From NCBI GenBank assembly GCA_050084985.1, contig JBITNC010000002.1:9486001-9550000 (forward strand): 64,000 nucleotides of DNA, read 5' to 3'. The position numbers were made by a program, and so were the translations under genes. A model generated the notes under the pieces. The model ran no database searches and was not told where the DNA came from. It was given only the letters and a program-made list of their open reading frames with translations. Source of the stretch: Nageia nagi. Lineage: Eukaryota > Pinophyta. This document shows, piece after piece, positions 24,094-36,300 of the stretch (position 1 is the stretch's first letter; each line of letters opens with the position of its first letter).

Positions 24094-24840
24094 AATAGTA
24101 AGATATTTTATAACATTATATTTAATATGTAAATTTATTTTATACATGTATGACTATAAATATAAATTACAATGATTCAATTTTTAAAATTTTCTTTATT
24201 TTATAATAAAAATATAATTTTGTATATAATATTTTTCAACTACATCCTATTGAAAATAATGCAATGAACAAGAAATCATGTATAAGTAAGTAATTTCAAT
24301 AAATTATTCAAATACTCATTTAGTGTATGTACATTTTGAATATGATATCATTCATATGTTAAATTGTCACTATTTTATACAAGATATAGATGTAGAAAAA
24401 AACATAACAAATAAAATTATATATTAGCATAATCATTTTTATCATTGTTTCTGAAAATTAAAATCATGTTTATAAAAAAAAATAGTAAGATATTTTATAA
24501 TATTATATTCAATATGTAAATTTATTTTATACATGTTTGAGTATAAATATAAATTACAATGATTCAATTTCCAAAATTTTCTCTACTTTATAATTAAAAT
24601 ATAATTTTGTAAAATATTTTTCAACTACATCTTATAGAAAATAAACCAATAAACAAGAAATAAAGCATAAGTAAATAATTCCAACAAATTATTCAAATAC
24701 TCATTTAGTGTATGTACATTTACAAAAAATTATACTTCATGTGAAATTATCACTATTTTATACAAGATATAGATATAGAAAAAAATATAACAAATAAAAT
24801 TAGATATTAGCATAATTATTTTTATCATTATTTCAAAAAA
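24094..24840. repeat. Tandem duplication, 387-bp unit, two copies
   Basis: The word AATAGTAAGATATTTTATAA starts copies at 24094 and 24481, a period of 387 bp. Shared blocks include TTATTTTATACATG, AATTATTCAAATACTCATTT and AGTGTATGTACATTT. The copies differ at scattered positions, so the duplication is old. No coding capacity is seen. Confidence 0.88.
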
Positions 24841-25424
24841 ACTAGAATCATGTTTATAGAATATTTGATATAAGCAAATAATACTTAAATAAAACTTAAT
24901 CTATATGTCTTTTAATGTCTAATATAATAACAAAAGCACCCAATTTTATAACTCTTTCCAATTTTTCAAATAATAGAATATAGTTTAGAAAACTTACTTA
25001 TGTTGTTTTCTCCTTTCCTCTTGATGATATTTGCTCTTGTTATTTTCCTTATATGTGATCATATTGGGAATGAAAAGTCTGAAAGAGATAATTGATTTTC
25101 AATAAATGATTAAAAAATAGAACATGCAAACTAACATGGAAAATGAGGCCTCTTTTTTCAAAGAACCATTAAAATAGTTACATTTTGCTTCGTTGGTATT
25201 GTGAAATTTAACATGTTTGGAGTATATCTTCTTTTCTATGTACTATTTCATGTAGGTTGAGTTCATTACATGAGGATCTTACTCTATCTAGCCATGACAT
25301 ACATTGTACTCCCCATACAATTTTCCCATAGATATCTCTTGGTCTCCTGTGGACATTAATAAACTTACTTTCTTTCTTTCTAACAAATTTTCAATTGTAG
25401 ATTTGAAAATAATCTTCTCCATAA
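24841..25424. other. Non-coding spacer, nothing recognised
   Basis: AT-rich at first, slightly less so after 25000. No domain, terminal repeat or RNA gene was recognised. Confidence 0.4.
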
Positions 25425-25650
25425 TTATCATAAAATTATATTCTTAGTAATTGATTTATATAAAAAGTTCAATTTAAAATTATCATATGCTCCCTATAGA
25501 TATTGAAGAAATGTTCCTAAGCCACTAATATCTTAAAATAGGTTGACTAAAAAGGATCTCATAAATGGATTACTTTTTGGGTGTACATAATAATATAACC
25601 CTTTAAGATATTATGAAAAAAAAGTTTCAAATTAAAAATAAAGAAATAAT
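25425..25650 (+). mobile_element. Internally deleted LINE family A fragment
   Basis: Bases 25425-25475 match family A copy 1 near 8158-8210 (AAAATTATATTCTTAGTAAT). Bases 25484-25650 match 9544-9700 (CTCATAAATGG, TTACTTTTTGGG, ACATAATAA.ATAACCC). About 1.3 kb present in copy 1 between these parts is absent here, joined at ATCAT. Confidence 0.65.
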
Positions 25651-25911
25651 ATTTTTTATTGATGAAAATATTAACAATAAAGTCTATAAAAATATGACTT
25701 AACTAAAACTTTAACATCCATCCTACCCATATAATATAATCAATCTTAAAATGAAACATATGATCATAAAATTATGAATTAATTCTCTTAAACTATTCAT
25801 TGAAATAGGTAGATGGAGAGTACCTAAAATAACATGGTATAAAATAATGTGTAAGTTTGATAGATTTTTTTTGACTCAAGGAGAGAGATCTACAGTAGCA
25901 TGTTGTATTTT
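25651..25911. other. Spacer before LINE B1
   Basis: AT-rich sequence with no recognised feature. Confidence 0.4.
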
Positions 25912-26279
25912 TTTTCCCAAGCTTGTGTCACACTACCAACTCTCTTGAAGAGTGTGTAGGAGTTTTGGTTGATTGTATCTTGATAGAGTTTTGCAATTAC
26001 TCTACCTAGGATAGATCTAGGTTTTTTATTATGTCTCAAACTCATTCTAAATCATCATTGGTTGAAATTTTTGGAGTGAGAAATGGCATCCATAGCAAAG
26101 CATCCTTGAAAGTTCATCCCCAAGCTAGATAATGAAGTAATAAATCTCATGACACTATAATCCCTTTAAATGAATTTTAGCATGCATATTATTGGCTTTA
26201 GTATTATACCCTTATCAAATATTTCCTAGATCACATCCCTTTAGATGTTGTTCTTAAGACATAGATTGATCAATATTTG

Positions 26280-26780
26280 TGTCCTTATTGCACTAAAGTT
26301 GATCATGTGCAAAACCTTACTAAAGGCTTTTTCATTTTCAAGTTTCTAAGATTGAATAGGCAAAATAGTTCTTGATAAAGGGCCAAGCTATATTCATAGT
26401 ACCCTATTCATTTTTCAACCTTAGTCTAGAGGTTTCTCAATTAACAATTCTATCTTTTTAGTTTTCCTAGTGTGGGTTGAGTTCCCAAGTCTACCTCTTG
26501 CCATGTGGCCTTTCTTACGTCCACTCACTACTTAGATTGGTGAGTTTATGTGTGATGAACATGTTCAATTCTATTCAACCCATCCATAAATAGGATGTGT
26601 ATTAATGTTGAACTTGCAAAGTATTTGAAAGAGTATCATAATATTTAGGTTGGTGATACCTTGCTTCATTAGAGAGTTGTTTATGTCAATCTCCTAAACA
26701 TGTGCTATCAATATCAATCAAGATCCCATAGGATTAAATATTGTTAGCTAATGATAGACATTTTTAAAAGTAAACCTATT
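26280..26780 (+). pseudogene. LINE B1 ORF1: DUF4283 and CCHC zinc knuckle (broken)
   Basis: Broken frames hold the DUF4283 end (GQAIFIVPYSFFNL, then a W.E.P.LP.. stretch around 26470-26500), VGDTLLH, then VYVNLLNMCYQYQSRSHRIK with a final Cys. The knuckle at 26703-26744 should be CX2CX4HX4C; its second Cys is Tyr. ORF1 proteins coat LINE RNA. Confidence 0.7.
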
Positions 26781-27269
26781 TACCTACTACACCAATGCTT
26801 TCTCTTGCTCATGCACAAAGGGCTCTCAGGAGGAATGGCATATGGTTCCTTTGTGTAAGGGAAAAGGTGTTAAACCTATTAATGTTGGGTAGCCATTGGT
26901 AAGCTATGCTAAGGTGGTAGCTTTAAAATTGATGTTAGAAATTAAAGCTCCTTATCCTCCCACTTCTTAGAGTGTTAAGGAGTCAAGGGATTTTCTAAAT
27001 GAGGATGATCTTCCTCTAGTTTCCATCATTATTCAACAGTTAGAGCAAGAATAAGGGGTTCAATCTTGAATGATGGATCAACATTCTTGTAGCCCATCTT
27101 CAGGAAATATGGTGCATCATATGGATAAATGATGCCATACTAGTCCTTTGAATAAAGGGAAAGAATTTTTTTTCAATAATTGTTTTAGGTCTCTTTCTAA
27201 TTTAGAATCAAATGTGGATTCTCATGGAGGTATTCTCTTATACATTCTTGAATGAATTTCTTTTCATGG

Positions 27270-28070
27270 AATATTTTAGGATTGAAATATCTAGTCTAAC
27301 ATAATAGGATCCGATAAGAGTTGTTTTCATGTTTCCAAATATATGACCACCTTGATTTTGTGTGTCTATAAGAAGTTAAAGTAGTTGAATTCACTTTGCA
27401 ATCAACATGTTCTTCTATTTGGATAAGCTACCAAATGTATACCATAAATCACATGCATGGGAGTGGTGGTACCATCATTTTTTTAGATAGCAAGTGGAAA
27501 AATAAATTCATATCATAGGTACTAATCCTAATCATCATGCTATGTGGGTATTGCTTGAAGTGGAGGGCATATATTTCAACATCATTAATATTTATGCCTC
27601 GAATAGAGCATAAAAAAGGTATGCATTATGGATTTGGTGTGTACTATCACTTCCACTTGCATTTTAGTTTATGTGTGGAGATTTTAATATGATGGAAAAT
27701 GAATATGACAAATTAACTCCACTTCTAATAAATGGGGCCTTAGGGAGAGTGAGGCACGGTTCTTTATGAAATATATGCTAGGGTTGGTAGACCATAATGA
27801 AAACTTTAATGTGGACCTTTTCTTGGATTATCTTTGGTATATGTGGTCTAATTTTTAACCTAGCCATGCAAGTGTTATCAAACAATTTGATCGTGCTATG
27901 CTTCTCAACCATCAATAATTATCCTTCTTCCAATGGGTTACCTCAACCTCATTTGTGGAAATAATTCTAGGCCTCACCTCCTTTGATCATGTCCACATTA
28001 CTTTTGGAATTTAAATGAACTCATTACCATAGAGGCATTTCAAATCCTAGGACTTCCTAAAAATTTATTT
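27270..28070 (+). pseudogene. LINE B1 endonuclease (broken)
   Basis: The stretch begins WNILGLKY. (about 27280), then EVKVVEFTLQSTCSSIW with the catalytic Glu, HMHGSGGTIIFLDSKWKNKF, and an intact GDFNM box at about 27678-27692 (MCGDFNMMENEYDK). LTSFDHVHITFGI near 27980 keeps Asp-His of the final motif. Stops lie between. Confidence 0.75.
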
Positions 28071-28639
28071 CCTATAGAGTGATATCATTCTTTGCCACAT
28101 CCATAGAGCATGGAACTTAGTCCCCCTACCTTATGGACATTTTGGGTGGATAGATTGGTGGAATGTTTTCATCTTCCATACTTTTGTTATTTTATGTAAG
28201 CTGGGAAAGAAAGTTGCTCAATAAAACACCAATCTTTTGTGGCTCTTCATAATGAGCTAGCTCAATCCTTAATCCATTTGGAAGCCAACCCTTTCTAAAC
28301 ACACTTACAAGCATAAGCTTCTAAGATGAAACATGAGATTAAATTGGTTGAAATTTATGAAGCTAAGGAGCCCAAATTAAGGCTAGGGTACACTAGCTTA
28401 AAATTGGGGACAAAGTGTCCAAGGAATTTTTTCCAAGATTCCTTCTTCCAATACAAGCCACTCAATTTAAAGCTCTATATGATGAAGGATTTTAGTTTAC
28501 CTCTCTTCCAAATATTACTAATTACTTTACTCATCATACCACTCAAGTATTTTGGCTTAACCATACACTCTGAAGTGTTCTCTAGCACTACAAAAGTGTC
28601 AATATGTAATTCCTTTTCCACTCTCACCTTTTCATTAAG

Positions 28640-29560
28640 ATGAGTTTGAGAAGCTCTTAACTATTAATGAGTTAGATGAGGCTCTTATGCAGATGGATGA
28701 TGGAAAAGCTCCAAGACTCAATTGCTTTCCTTGTAAATTTATAAATCTTGCTAGGATCTCCTTGGTTTTGACCTTCATAAAGTTTACCTTAAGCCAATTC
28801 AAGTTGGATCTCTCATGGATATCATTAACAAAGGAAATATTAAGTTCATTCCAAAGCAAGGTGACCCATAGCTCATCATAAAGTAGAGTTCAATTATCCT
28901 TTTGAATATTAACTATAAAATCATCTCAAAGGCCCTTATGTTATGTCTTAGACCTATCTTTTTTATTATTATTCATCCTTAGCAAACTAGATTCATTTAG
29001 AATAGCTACATTTTGGTTATACCTATTTGGGAAGGAATGGAGTGGGCTTGGTCAACCACAAAATGAGCTATCTTTGTGAATCTTGATTTTGAAAAAGCTT
29101 ATGACATGATATAATGGGTCTTCATTATTTCCATGTTGGAAGCTTTAGGATTTGGCCCTATATTTGTGACCACTATAAATATGCTATTTAATGATATTTT
29201 GTTGTTCTTTATTTGAAAAATATGTAGATTGATGCCATATGGATTCATAGATATATCCAATAGGGTTTCTCATTATCCCTATCTATTTATGTGTTAGTTG
29301 TAGAAGCTTTTGGATATTTACTTGCCAAGAATTCCAATGAAGGAAAAATACATGGGATCATACTTCCTAGGAATCAAGGTTAGGTTGTCAATGGTTATTT
29401 TGTAGATGATTATTTATTAACCATACATGAGGATGAATAGTACATATCTAGTGTAGTAGAATGCTTAGACATGTTCTACCAGGCTTCTAGCTCTAGCATT
29501 TAATGGAAAAAACTTTCTGCTATAGGTAATCCCCTCTGAACATACCATCTTGGTTAGCTA
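28640..29560 (+). pseudogene. LINE B1 reverse transcriptase, first copy
   Basis: Words in order: ALMQMDDGKAPRLNCFPCKF (28680-28740), FVNLDFEKAYDMI.WVF (about 29075-29125), MLEALGFGPIF, and FVDDYLLTIHEDE (29400-29440), the catalytic F.DD box. It ends where the duplicated segment restarts at 29831. Confidence 0.8.
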
Positions 29561-30059
29561 ATTATCAATGGAATTAGATTCAACATTGGAATATTTTCAA
29601 GTTTAAAGGCATCCCATTTGTGTTTTAGGGGTGTCCACCTCAACTATGGAACTATGTGATTGCTAAAGTGGAAAAAAAGCTAGACTACTGGAATTCCAAA
29701 AAGCTCTCATTAGTAGGAAAATTTGAAATTTGCTCCAAGGTTCTTACATCCACCCATGTGTACTAATCATCTTATTGGGTGCCTTCATAGGCTTACTATA
29801 ATAAATTGAAAAGCTTATTTGAGATTTCCTCCAATATAAGCCATCTAATTGAAAGCTAAATATGATGGAGGAATTCAGTTAACATCTCTTTCAAAGATTG
29901 CTAATTACTTTATCCATCATTACACACAAGTGTTTATAGCTTAGCCTTACACTTCAAAGTGATCTCTAGCTCTATAAAAGTGTAAAGATGTAATTCCTTC
30001 TACACTCTCTCCTTTGCATCAAGCTAAATGTGAGAAGCTCTTAAATATTAAGGAGTTAG

Positions 30060-31000
30060 ATGAGGCTCTTATGTCAATGACAGACATAAAATCTCCAAGA
30101 CTTGATGGCTCTTATTATGAATTTTATAGAACATGCTAATATTTCCTTGGATTTGACCTTCATAAAATTTACCTTGAGGTAGTAAAAGTTGGATCTCTCA
30201 AGGATCTCATTAACAAAGGAAATATTAAGTTCATCCCAAAGTAAGGTGACCTAGAGCTCATTACAAACTGGAGGTTAATTACTCTTTTGAATGTTAGTTA
30301 TAAAATCATCTTAAAGGCCCTTGCATTAAGTCTTAGACCTATCCTTTCAATCATTATTCATATTGAGAAAATTGGATTCATTCAAAATCACTACATCCTA
30401 AATAATTTTATAGTCATTTGGGAAGAAATAGAGTGGGATTGGTCAACCAACCAATGAGACCTCTTTGTGAAGCTGGATTTTGAAAAAGCTTATGACAAGA
30501 TAGAATGGGTATTCATTCTTTCTATGTTGGAAGCTTTAGGGTTTCACCCTAGATTTGTTATCATCATGAAGATGCTATCTAATTATTCTTCTATTGCTCT
30601 TTCTTTGAATAATATGCAAACTGAAGCATTAACACTTCATCACTCTATCGAAAAACATTGCCAGTTAGTCCCATTTCTTTATGTGCTAGCCAGAGAAGCT
30701 TTTAGATATCTACTTTCCAAGCATTTAAATTAAGAAAAAATTTATGAGATTGTGCTCCCTAGAAACCAAGGTTAGCTTGTCAATGAATAATTTATAGATG
30801 ATTCTTTCTTAACCATCCATGAGTATGAATAGTCCATATCTAAGAAAATATAATGCCTATACATGTTTTGTTAGGCTTATAGCTCTAGCATTCATTAGGA
30901 AAAAACCTTCAGCTTTAGCAAATCCCCTTCAAACATGCTAGCTTGGTTAGCCAATTATTAATGGAATTTGATTCAACCTAGGGAGTTTTTTAAGTTTTTA
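30060..31000 (+). pseudogene. LINE B1 reverse transcriptase, second copy
   Basis: An uninterrupted piece (30467-30733) reads MKLDFEKAYDKIEWVFILSM, then LEALGFHPRFVIIMKMLSNY and VPFLYVLAREAFRYLLSKH. The first catalytic Asp (DFEKAYD) is kept. FIDDSFLTIHEYE at about 30790-30825 is the F.DD box. Better preserved than the first copy. Confidence 0.82.
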
Positions 31001-31199
31001 GTCATCCCCTTTGTATTTCAGCAATCACCATCCCAGCTTTAGAACTATGTGATTTCTAAAGTGGAAAAAAAAAGGTAAACTACAAGTTAGAACTCCAAAA
31101 AGATCTCATTAGAAGGAAAATATCAAAATTTCTCTAAGATTTGTGTATCCACATATGTGTACTATTCATCTTGTTGGGTGCCTTCACAAGCCTGATATA

Positions 31200-32360
31200 A
31201 TAAATTGGAAAAGATTCTTCAAGATTTCCTTTGGAATAGTAAAGTAGATAAGAAGGTATTTCAAAGAATTACTTGGCAAACTTGTTACCTTTCTCAAGAC
31301 TCTAGGGGAATGGATCTTTTTTATTGCAATCACCAAGGCATGGCTCTCTCTACTAAGTGGATTATCAAAACTCTAAGAGGGCTTGAATATTAGAAAGCCA
31401 TCATCAAAAATGTTATATATATAGGCCTACCTCTTAACAAAAAAATGTGGAAGGGGTTAGATTTTTCTTCTTTGATTATGGCTTCGATGTTTGTCAAAAT
31501 TCTAGAATCCTTTATTATTCAAAGCATCTAGAAAGATTGGAAGCAAATGGTTCCTTGGATTAAATTAAAGGGTTTTAGATTTCAAAAAGGGCTCTCTATG
31601 AATCAATTGAATATTTGGTGCTCCTTGCTTTTTCAGCTTAATAATACCCCTCAAGCCCAATATTAATGGGTGCATGCCTATAATTTTTTCAAATGAGGCA
31701 TTGTTACTATTGCTAATTTTTTGATCTAAGCACTCTAGGATTTGGATTTCCTAGGATAATTTTAGGTATTCTTTTTGCCTAAATTTCTTGAATATAGCCA
31801 CCTTTGACATTGTTATTAAGCTAACACCTTTTTTGGATCTACATAAGATTGGTGTTAACTATTAGAAACCTTGGTGGAATGATTGGGGATGGTATCTTGA
31901 TACCCCCTTACTTAATTATAGAGTGACCCTGGGTTACAACTAGCTTACACCAAAGCTACCCATGGTTCCACAACTTAATGAGAAATGGGATTTGGTTTCC
32001 AAATATACTAGGTGGAAGCAACACTTTAGAGCTATATGGGCTTCATGCCATGAGCCAAAAAAATCCTTTTTTATTTAGAGTTTATTCAGTCAGAGTCTTC
32101 CCTTAGGTTCTCACCTTAAGTATATTGGAGTCCTAGACCTTAGGTATGCTTTTTGTAATGAACTAGAGTCCATTATGCATGTGTTTTGCTCATTAGATAC
32201 CTCTACCATTTTCATGGAAGCATGCATTGCTCAAGGATTATTTTACCCTCACCCTTCCTTTGAGAACTATGTGGCAAATATTTTGTTCCACTCTTTTATT
32301 TCATATCTAGAAATCAAGAAACAAAGTGATTTTTTAAGAAGCTATTTCTACATTTGAGTT
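31200..32360 (+). pseudogene. LINE B1 ORF2 C-terminal part with zf-RVT (broken)
   Basis: A 62-codon piece (31205-31393) reads KILQDFLWNSKVDKKVFQRI, TWQTCYLSQDSRGMDLFYCN and ALSTKWIIKTL, typical of the ORF2 thumb and linker. At 32165-32357, LESIMHVFCSLDTSTIFMEA matches the zinc-binding end domain, although the Cys pattern is incomplete. Confidence 0.75.
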
Positions 32361-32920
32361 TGCTCTAGCTAATAAGATCAAGGTTTTTTTTACACATGGG
32401 TGTAGAATATTGATCAAGCTCAAAATTTGGAGCTTAATATTTCCCATATCCATACCTTGCTAGAGTATTGGGCTAATTTTTTTATGCTATTAGCAGATTA
32501 CCTCCTAGTCTAGCCTCTTAAGATCTCTCGCACTCTATCTCATGTCTACTTCTCCTATCATGTTCATGATCATAACATGATGTTCAAAATTGGGTCTGCT
32601 CTTCCCCTCCTCAAAAGCATTTTTATGATTATGGGTTTAGCTCATCCTATGGGGTGGGACATGTAGTCTCCAAACATTCATGCTTTGGGTTGGATTTCAT
32701 TTACATCCTCAACATCGATTGTCTAGCAAGGGTGGTCTCAACCTTTGTCTCTATAGCATGCCATAGGATGGGGTGATAAAGAAGCTATCCCACATTGGTC
32801 TAATGATGGGTGGGACCTTTACCCTTTGATATCTAATGAATGGAATCACATGAATGAAATGATATTTATAATTATAATGAATGAAGCATGAATTAATAAA
32901 ATAAGATAACCAAAAAAAGC

Positions 32921-34519
32921 TTGGCAATTTTATTATAAATCTTAATTTTATTAGAAGTAATCATTAAAATACATAAGCGATATATATTTATCTTTAAAAT
33001 TTTTTTGATACATCATAAAAAGCATTAATTTTAACAAAATTAAAAGACAACATTCATTCACTAAGATTTTTTATCCCTACTGTAACTAAGAATTAATATA
33101 TGGGCTTTGGTATGCCCAAAATATTTAGAAGAATATTGTTTGGATTCTTAAAAGGGAAATACCACTAAAACATTTATTGAGGATTTTGAAGTTATCAAGG
33201 GATGGCTATCTTAATTTCTTTGATACAAATAGAGAATCTAAGTGGTGCATAAATAGGATAAATAAAGCATGCAAGGTTATGATATTATATTCTAATAATT
33301 TTATTGTGTTTGAAAATAAGGATAAACAAATTAATGTGTCTTAGAAAGCTTTGATCTTAGGACTATATAGATCTAACTCTTAGAATTTTCTCTCTTTGTT
33401 TTAAGATAAAATCATCAAGTACTAATAGTTAATTATCTAATGGATTAATTTCATTTGAAACTAGAAAATTGATTAGAGGAATGAGAAATGTTTTATCAGC
33501 ATTTGAGAGGTATTAGAGAAAATGCAATTTTAAAATGAACATAGGCTTAAGTATGAAGGATAATAATATTTCATGGTTTGATTTTTACACATGGTATTTG
33601 AATTTTTGAAATTCATTCCCTACTCAAATTGTTACAACATTTAACTACCTCTAGTACTAGCCTTTCTTTTATTTCCTCATCCATAAATGAGAGTTTAATA
33701 CTTTATGCTATAAAAGCATATGTGTTTATATAATTTTATTAACTTTGTGGTACATACCATACCTTTGTTAGATCTTAGTGTCCCAAATACCTAACCTTTG
33801 CAAGGATGAATGTATTTAGATATATTAGTATTATTCATAAATTAGGAGATCCATTGAGTGATAGAAAAATATATTTGCAACTCAATCGTTTGCTCTATAA
33901 CTATGTATTCTATCCTACTTAATTTGGGGCATACTAGTATTGTATAATTGCTCATAGAATTATGTATATTGTATACTAGTTTTGTATGTATTAAATTTGA
34001 ATGTACTAATAAATGTTTTCACAATAACCTTTCATAAGTTAGTTTTCTTTAAAGGGTTATAAGTCTAGTTTGAGACCTTCACTTTAAGTTAGTCTTTTTC
34101 TATTAAATAAGAACTTAGTACATCTAATATGTTGACATAATATAATACTAAAATATATGAGTTTATTAGTAATTGATTTCTTTAATATGTATTTATATAT
34201 TCATTAAATTTTATTATTATCTTTAAAATTAGTTTCTAAAATAATAATATATGTACTAAAGTTTAATATGTTATTTATATAAGAAAAGTAGGTTCACTTG
34301 AAAAATCTATTGTTTATATTTTCTATGTATCGTGCAAGATGAGGGAAAGGTTGTATGTCATTAGATCTTACCAAATTTTCTCTCCTTGAGCTTCCACATG
34401 ACTTTTTCATACCCATTCCACACCATGATAGTATATTAGTATGCTAATATATCCATTTTTATATTATAGTTGTATACACATTAATTGATGTTAACATATT
34501 TATTTTACTTTATTTCTCT
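32921..34519. other. Unassigned region with a faint coding relic
   Basis: At 33140-33400 a plus-strand frame gives protein-like words (REIPLKHLLRILKLSRDGYL, NRESKWCINRINKACKV) with several stops; I cannot assign a family. The rest is AT-rich spacer with no terminal repeats found. Confidence 0.3.
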
Positions 34520-36300
34520 TATGGTTATTTTTGACCTATAGGAGTTAATATGCTCCTTAACCATTTTTGATGCTATGGAAGTTCTATTTTCCAATACTTA
34601 TGGATTTATCTTCTTGGTTAAATAATATTTTCCTTCTCTTGTTGACAATTTGACATCAATAAGGAATCAATATGCTTTTGTACAACCTTGCCCATAGTAT
34701 GGAGTTCAGTATTGCTTTTAAATGGAAGATAGCATGACAACTTAGTTAACATATTGAAACCAAATTATCCCTTCTTAGGGGAGTCTCTTATTAGAAACCA
34801 TACTATAATTTGAAATAATGGTGGGTTTGAATCAAAACCTAAATTATCTTCAAATTATTTTCTTATTAATTTATTTATATTAGAATTTCAATTTCAAACT
34901 ATCTGCTTCATCAAACAAATATTATAGTAAGAATTATATCATTTACAATCATTGAAAAATAAAAAGGATGGTATGATATGAAATATTAATATTATTCTAC
35001 CAACAAATTAAATGTAATAAACAACTATTTACAATCAAATCATTCTCTACAAGGAATTGGATAGACAACTCAACTATTTAAAATTAAAAACCAAAACCTA
35101 CTGGAAGATCATTATTGTATTTAGATTTTTGTATGTCAACTTTTGGAGTCAAAGGTCCCCCTATGATTTCTTCTATGTTGTAATACAGAGAAGATCTCTA
35201 GACCAAATTTTGTATACCATGTAACTCATTAAAGTTTTAATACAAATTTTTTAACTACAAAAAAAAAATTGATATAGAAAAAAAATTTAAAAATATGTAA
35301 ATATAATATAAAAATATTAAATAGAAAAAAAACTAAAAAAATTGACAGTTAAAATTCATATTGATATAAATAATAAGAACTTTTATCTCTAAAATATTTA
35401 CAGTTATTGGTAATACTTTAAATAACATAACATTCCCACTTACCTAAAATAATATTTCATCTATATAGCATGTCAAGGATGGAATTATTGAAAGGGAAGC
35501 CCAAACTCTATGGAATTATAGAATTACTATGATATTCCTTTCACTTGTTAAACTCTATGGTATTGTTTAACAAAGGAAATATAATGATTGTCTTTATAAC
35601 AAAAACATAAGAACCAAATGCCATGTCAATTTTAGAAGCAAATATTACACAATTAACTTGAAATCCTTACTTTTTAAATAATTGTTGAAAATTATATTAA
35701 TGATAATGAATATTGGTTTACTTTGTGAATTTGAAAAAAAAAAACCTTTGATAATGCTTACAATGGTAAACTATTTTGAATTGTATGACCAATTTAGAAA
35801 TGTAGCTTCTAAACTAATATCAACAACTTATAGGCTTTAGGAGAAAGTTATCACCAAGCTCAAAAGTAAGCAAGGGTGCCTTGATGAAATTAGTGAAAAT
35901 ATTAGAGTTAAATAAGAATACTTATTATTCTCAATTGTATTTATTATTTACATAAACTAACTAAAATAATATTTATAATAAATTAAATGCATAATTACCA
36001 ACTTCATCATCGTTTTCCTAATGTATGTTATAGATAATTTTTTGTTAGCCAACTATTGTTATGTTATTATAAAAAACTAATAATCTTGTAGATATTTTAA
36101 AATATATATGGTTCAATAGTTAATGTGGATAAAATAAAAAAATGTAATTCTCAAACCTAAAAGGATGCTTCACCCTACAATAATGTTTAACAATAAATCT
36201 TTAAAGGTGATTTATTTTTGTAAAGGATGAGATATTAATATTAACATTAAACTAAATAGTACAAAGATTTTTTTATATATCCATAATCATATGATAAATT
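34520..36300 (+). mobile_element. Degenerate LINE, family A copy 2
   Basis: This block matches 7823-9300 in the same orientation: TATGGATTTATCTTCTTGG near 34600, CTTATTAGAAACCATAC near 34790, and the reverse transcriptase area at 35700-36060 (VYFVNLKK-like start, NIRVK.EYLLFSIVFIIYIN). It has more stops than copy 1. Confidence 0.6.

Larger units (their letters stand above)
28448..31230 (+). repeat. Direct duplication of about 1.39 kb inside LINE B1
   Basis: Copy 1 is 28448-29830 and copy 2 is 29831-31230. Matching starts are CCAATACAAGCCA and CCAATATAAGCCA. Both copies carry the same reverse transcriptase motifs and the GGTGCCTTCA..GC.T..TATAATAAATTG block near their ends. The junction sits at a short shared GATT.CCT. 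The copies differ by many substitutions, about as much as either differs from LINE B2. Confidence 0.85.
25912..32920 (+). mobile_element. L1-type LINE B1, with an internal duplication
   Basis: The plus strand carries a conserved 5' leader (CACCAACTCTCTTGAAGAGTG-like, also at 38311), ORF1 with DUF4283 and a zinc knuckle, endonuclease, reverse transcriptase and C-terminal zinc-binding region. A segment of about 1.4 kb covering the reverse transcriptase is present twice (28448-29830 and 29831-31230). The 3' end near 32865-32920 is degenerate and lacks a clean poly(A). All frames are broken. The same family forms LINE B2. Confidence 0.85.
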
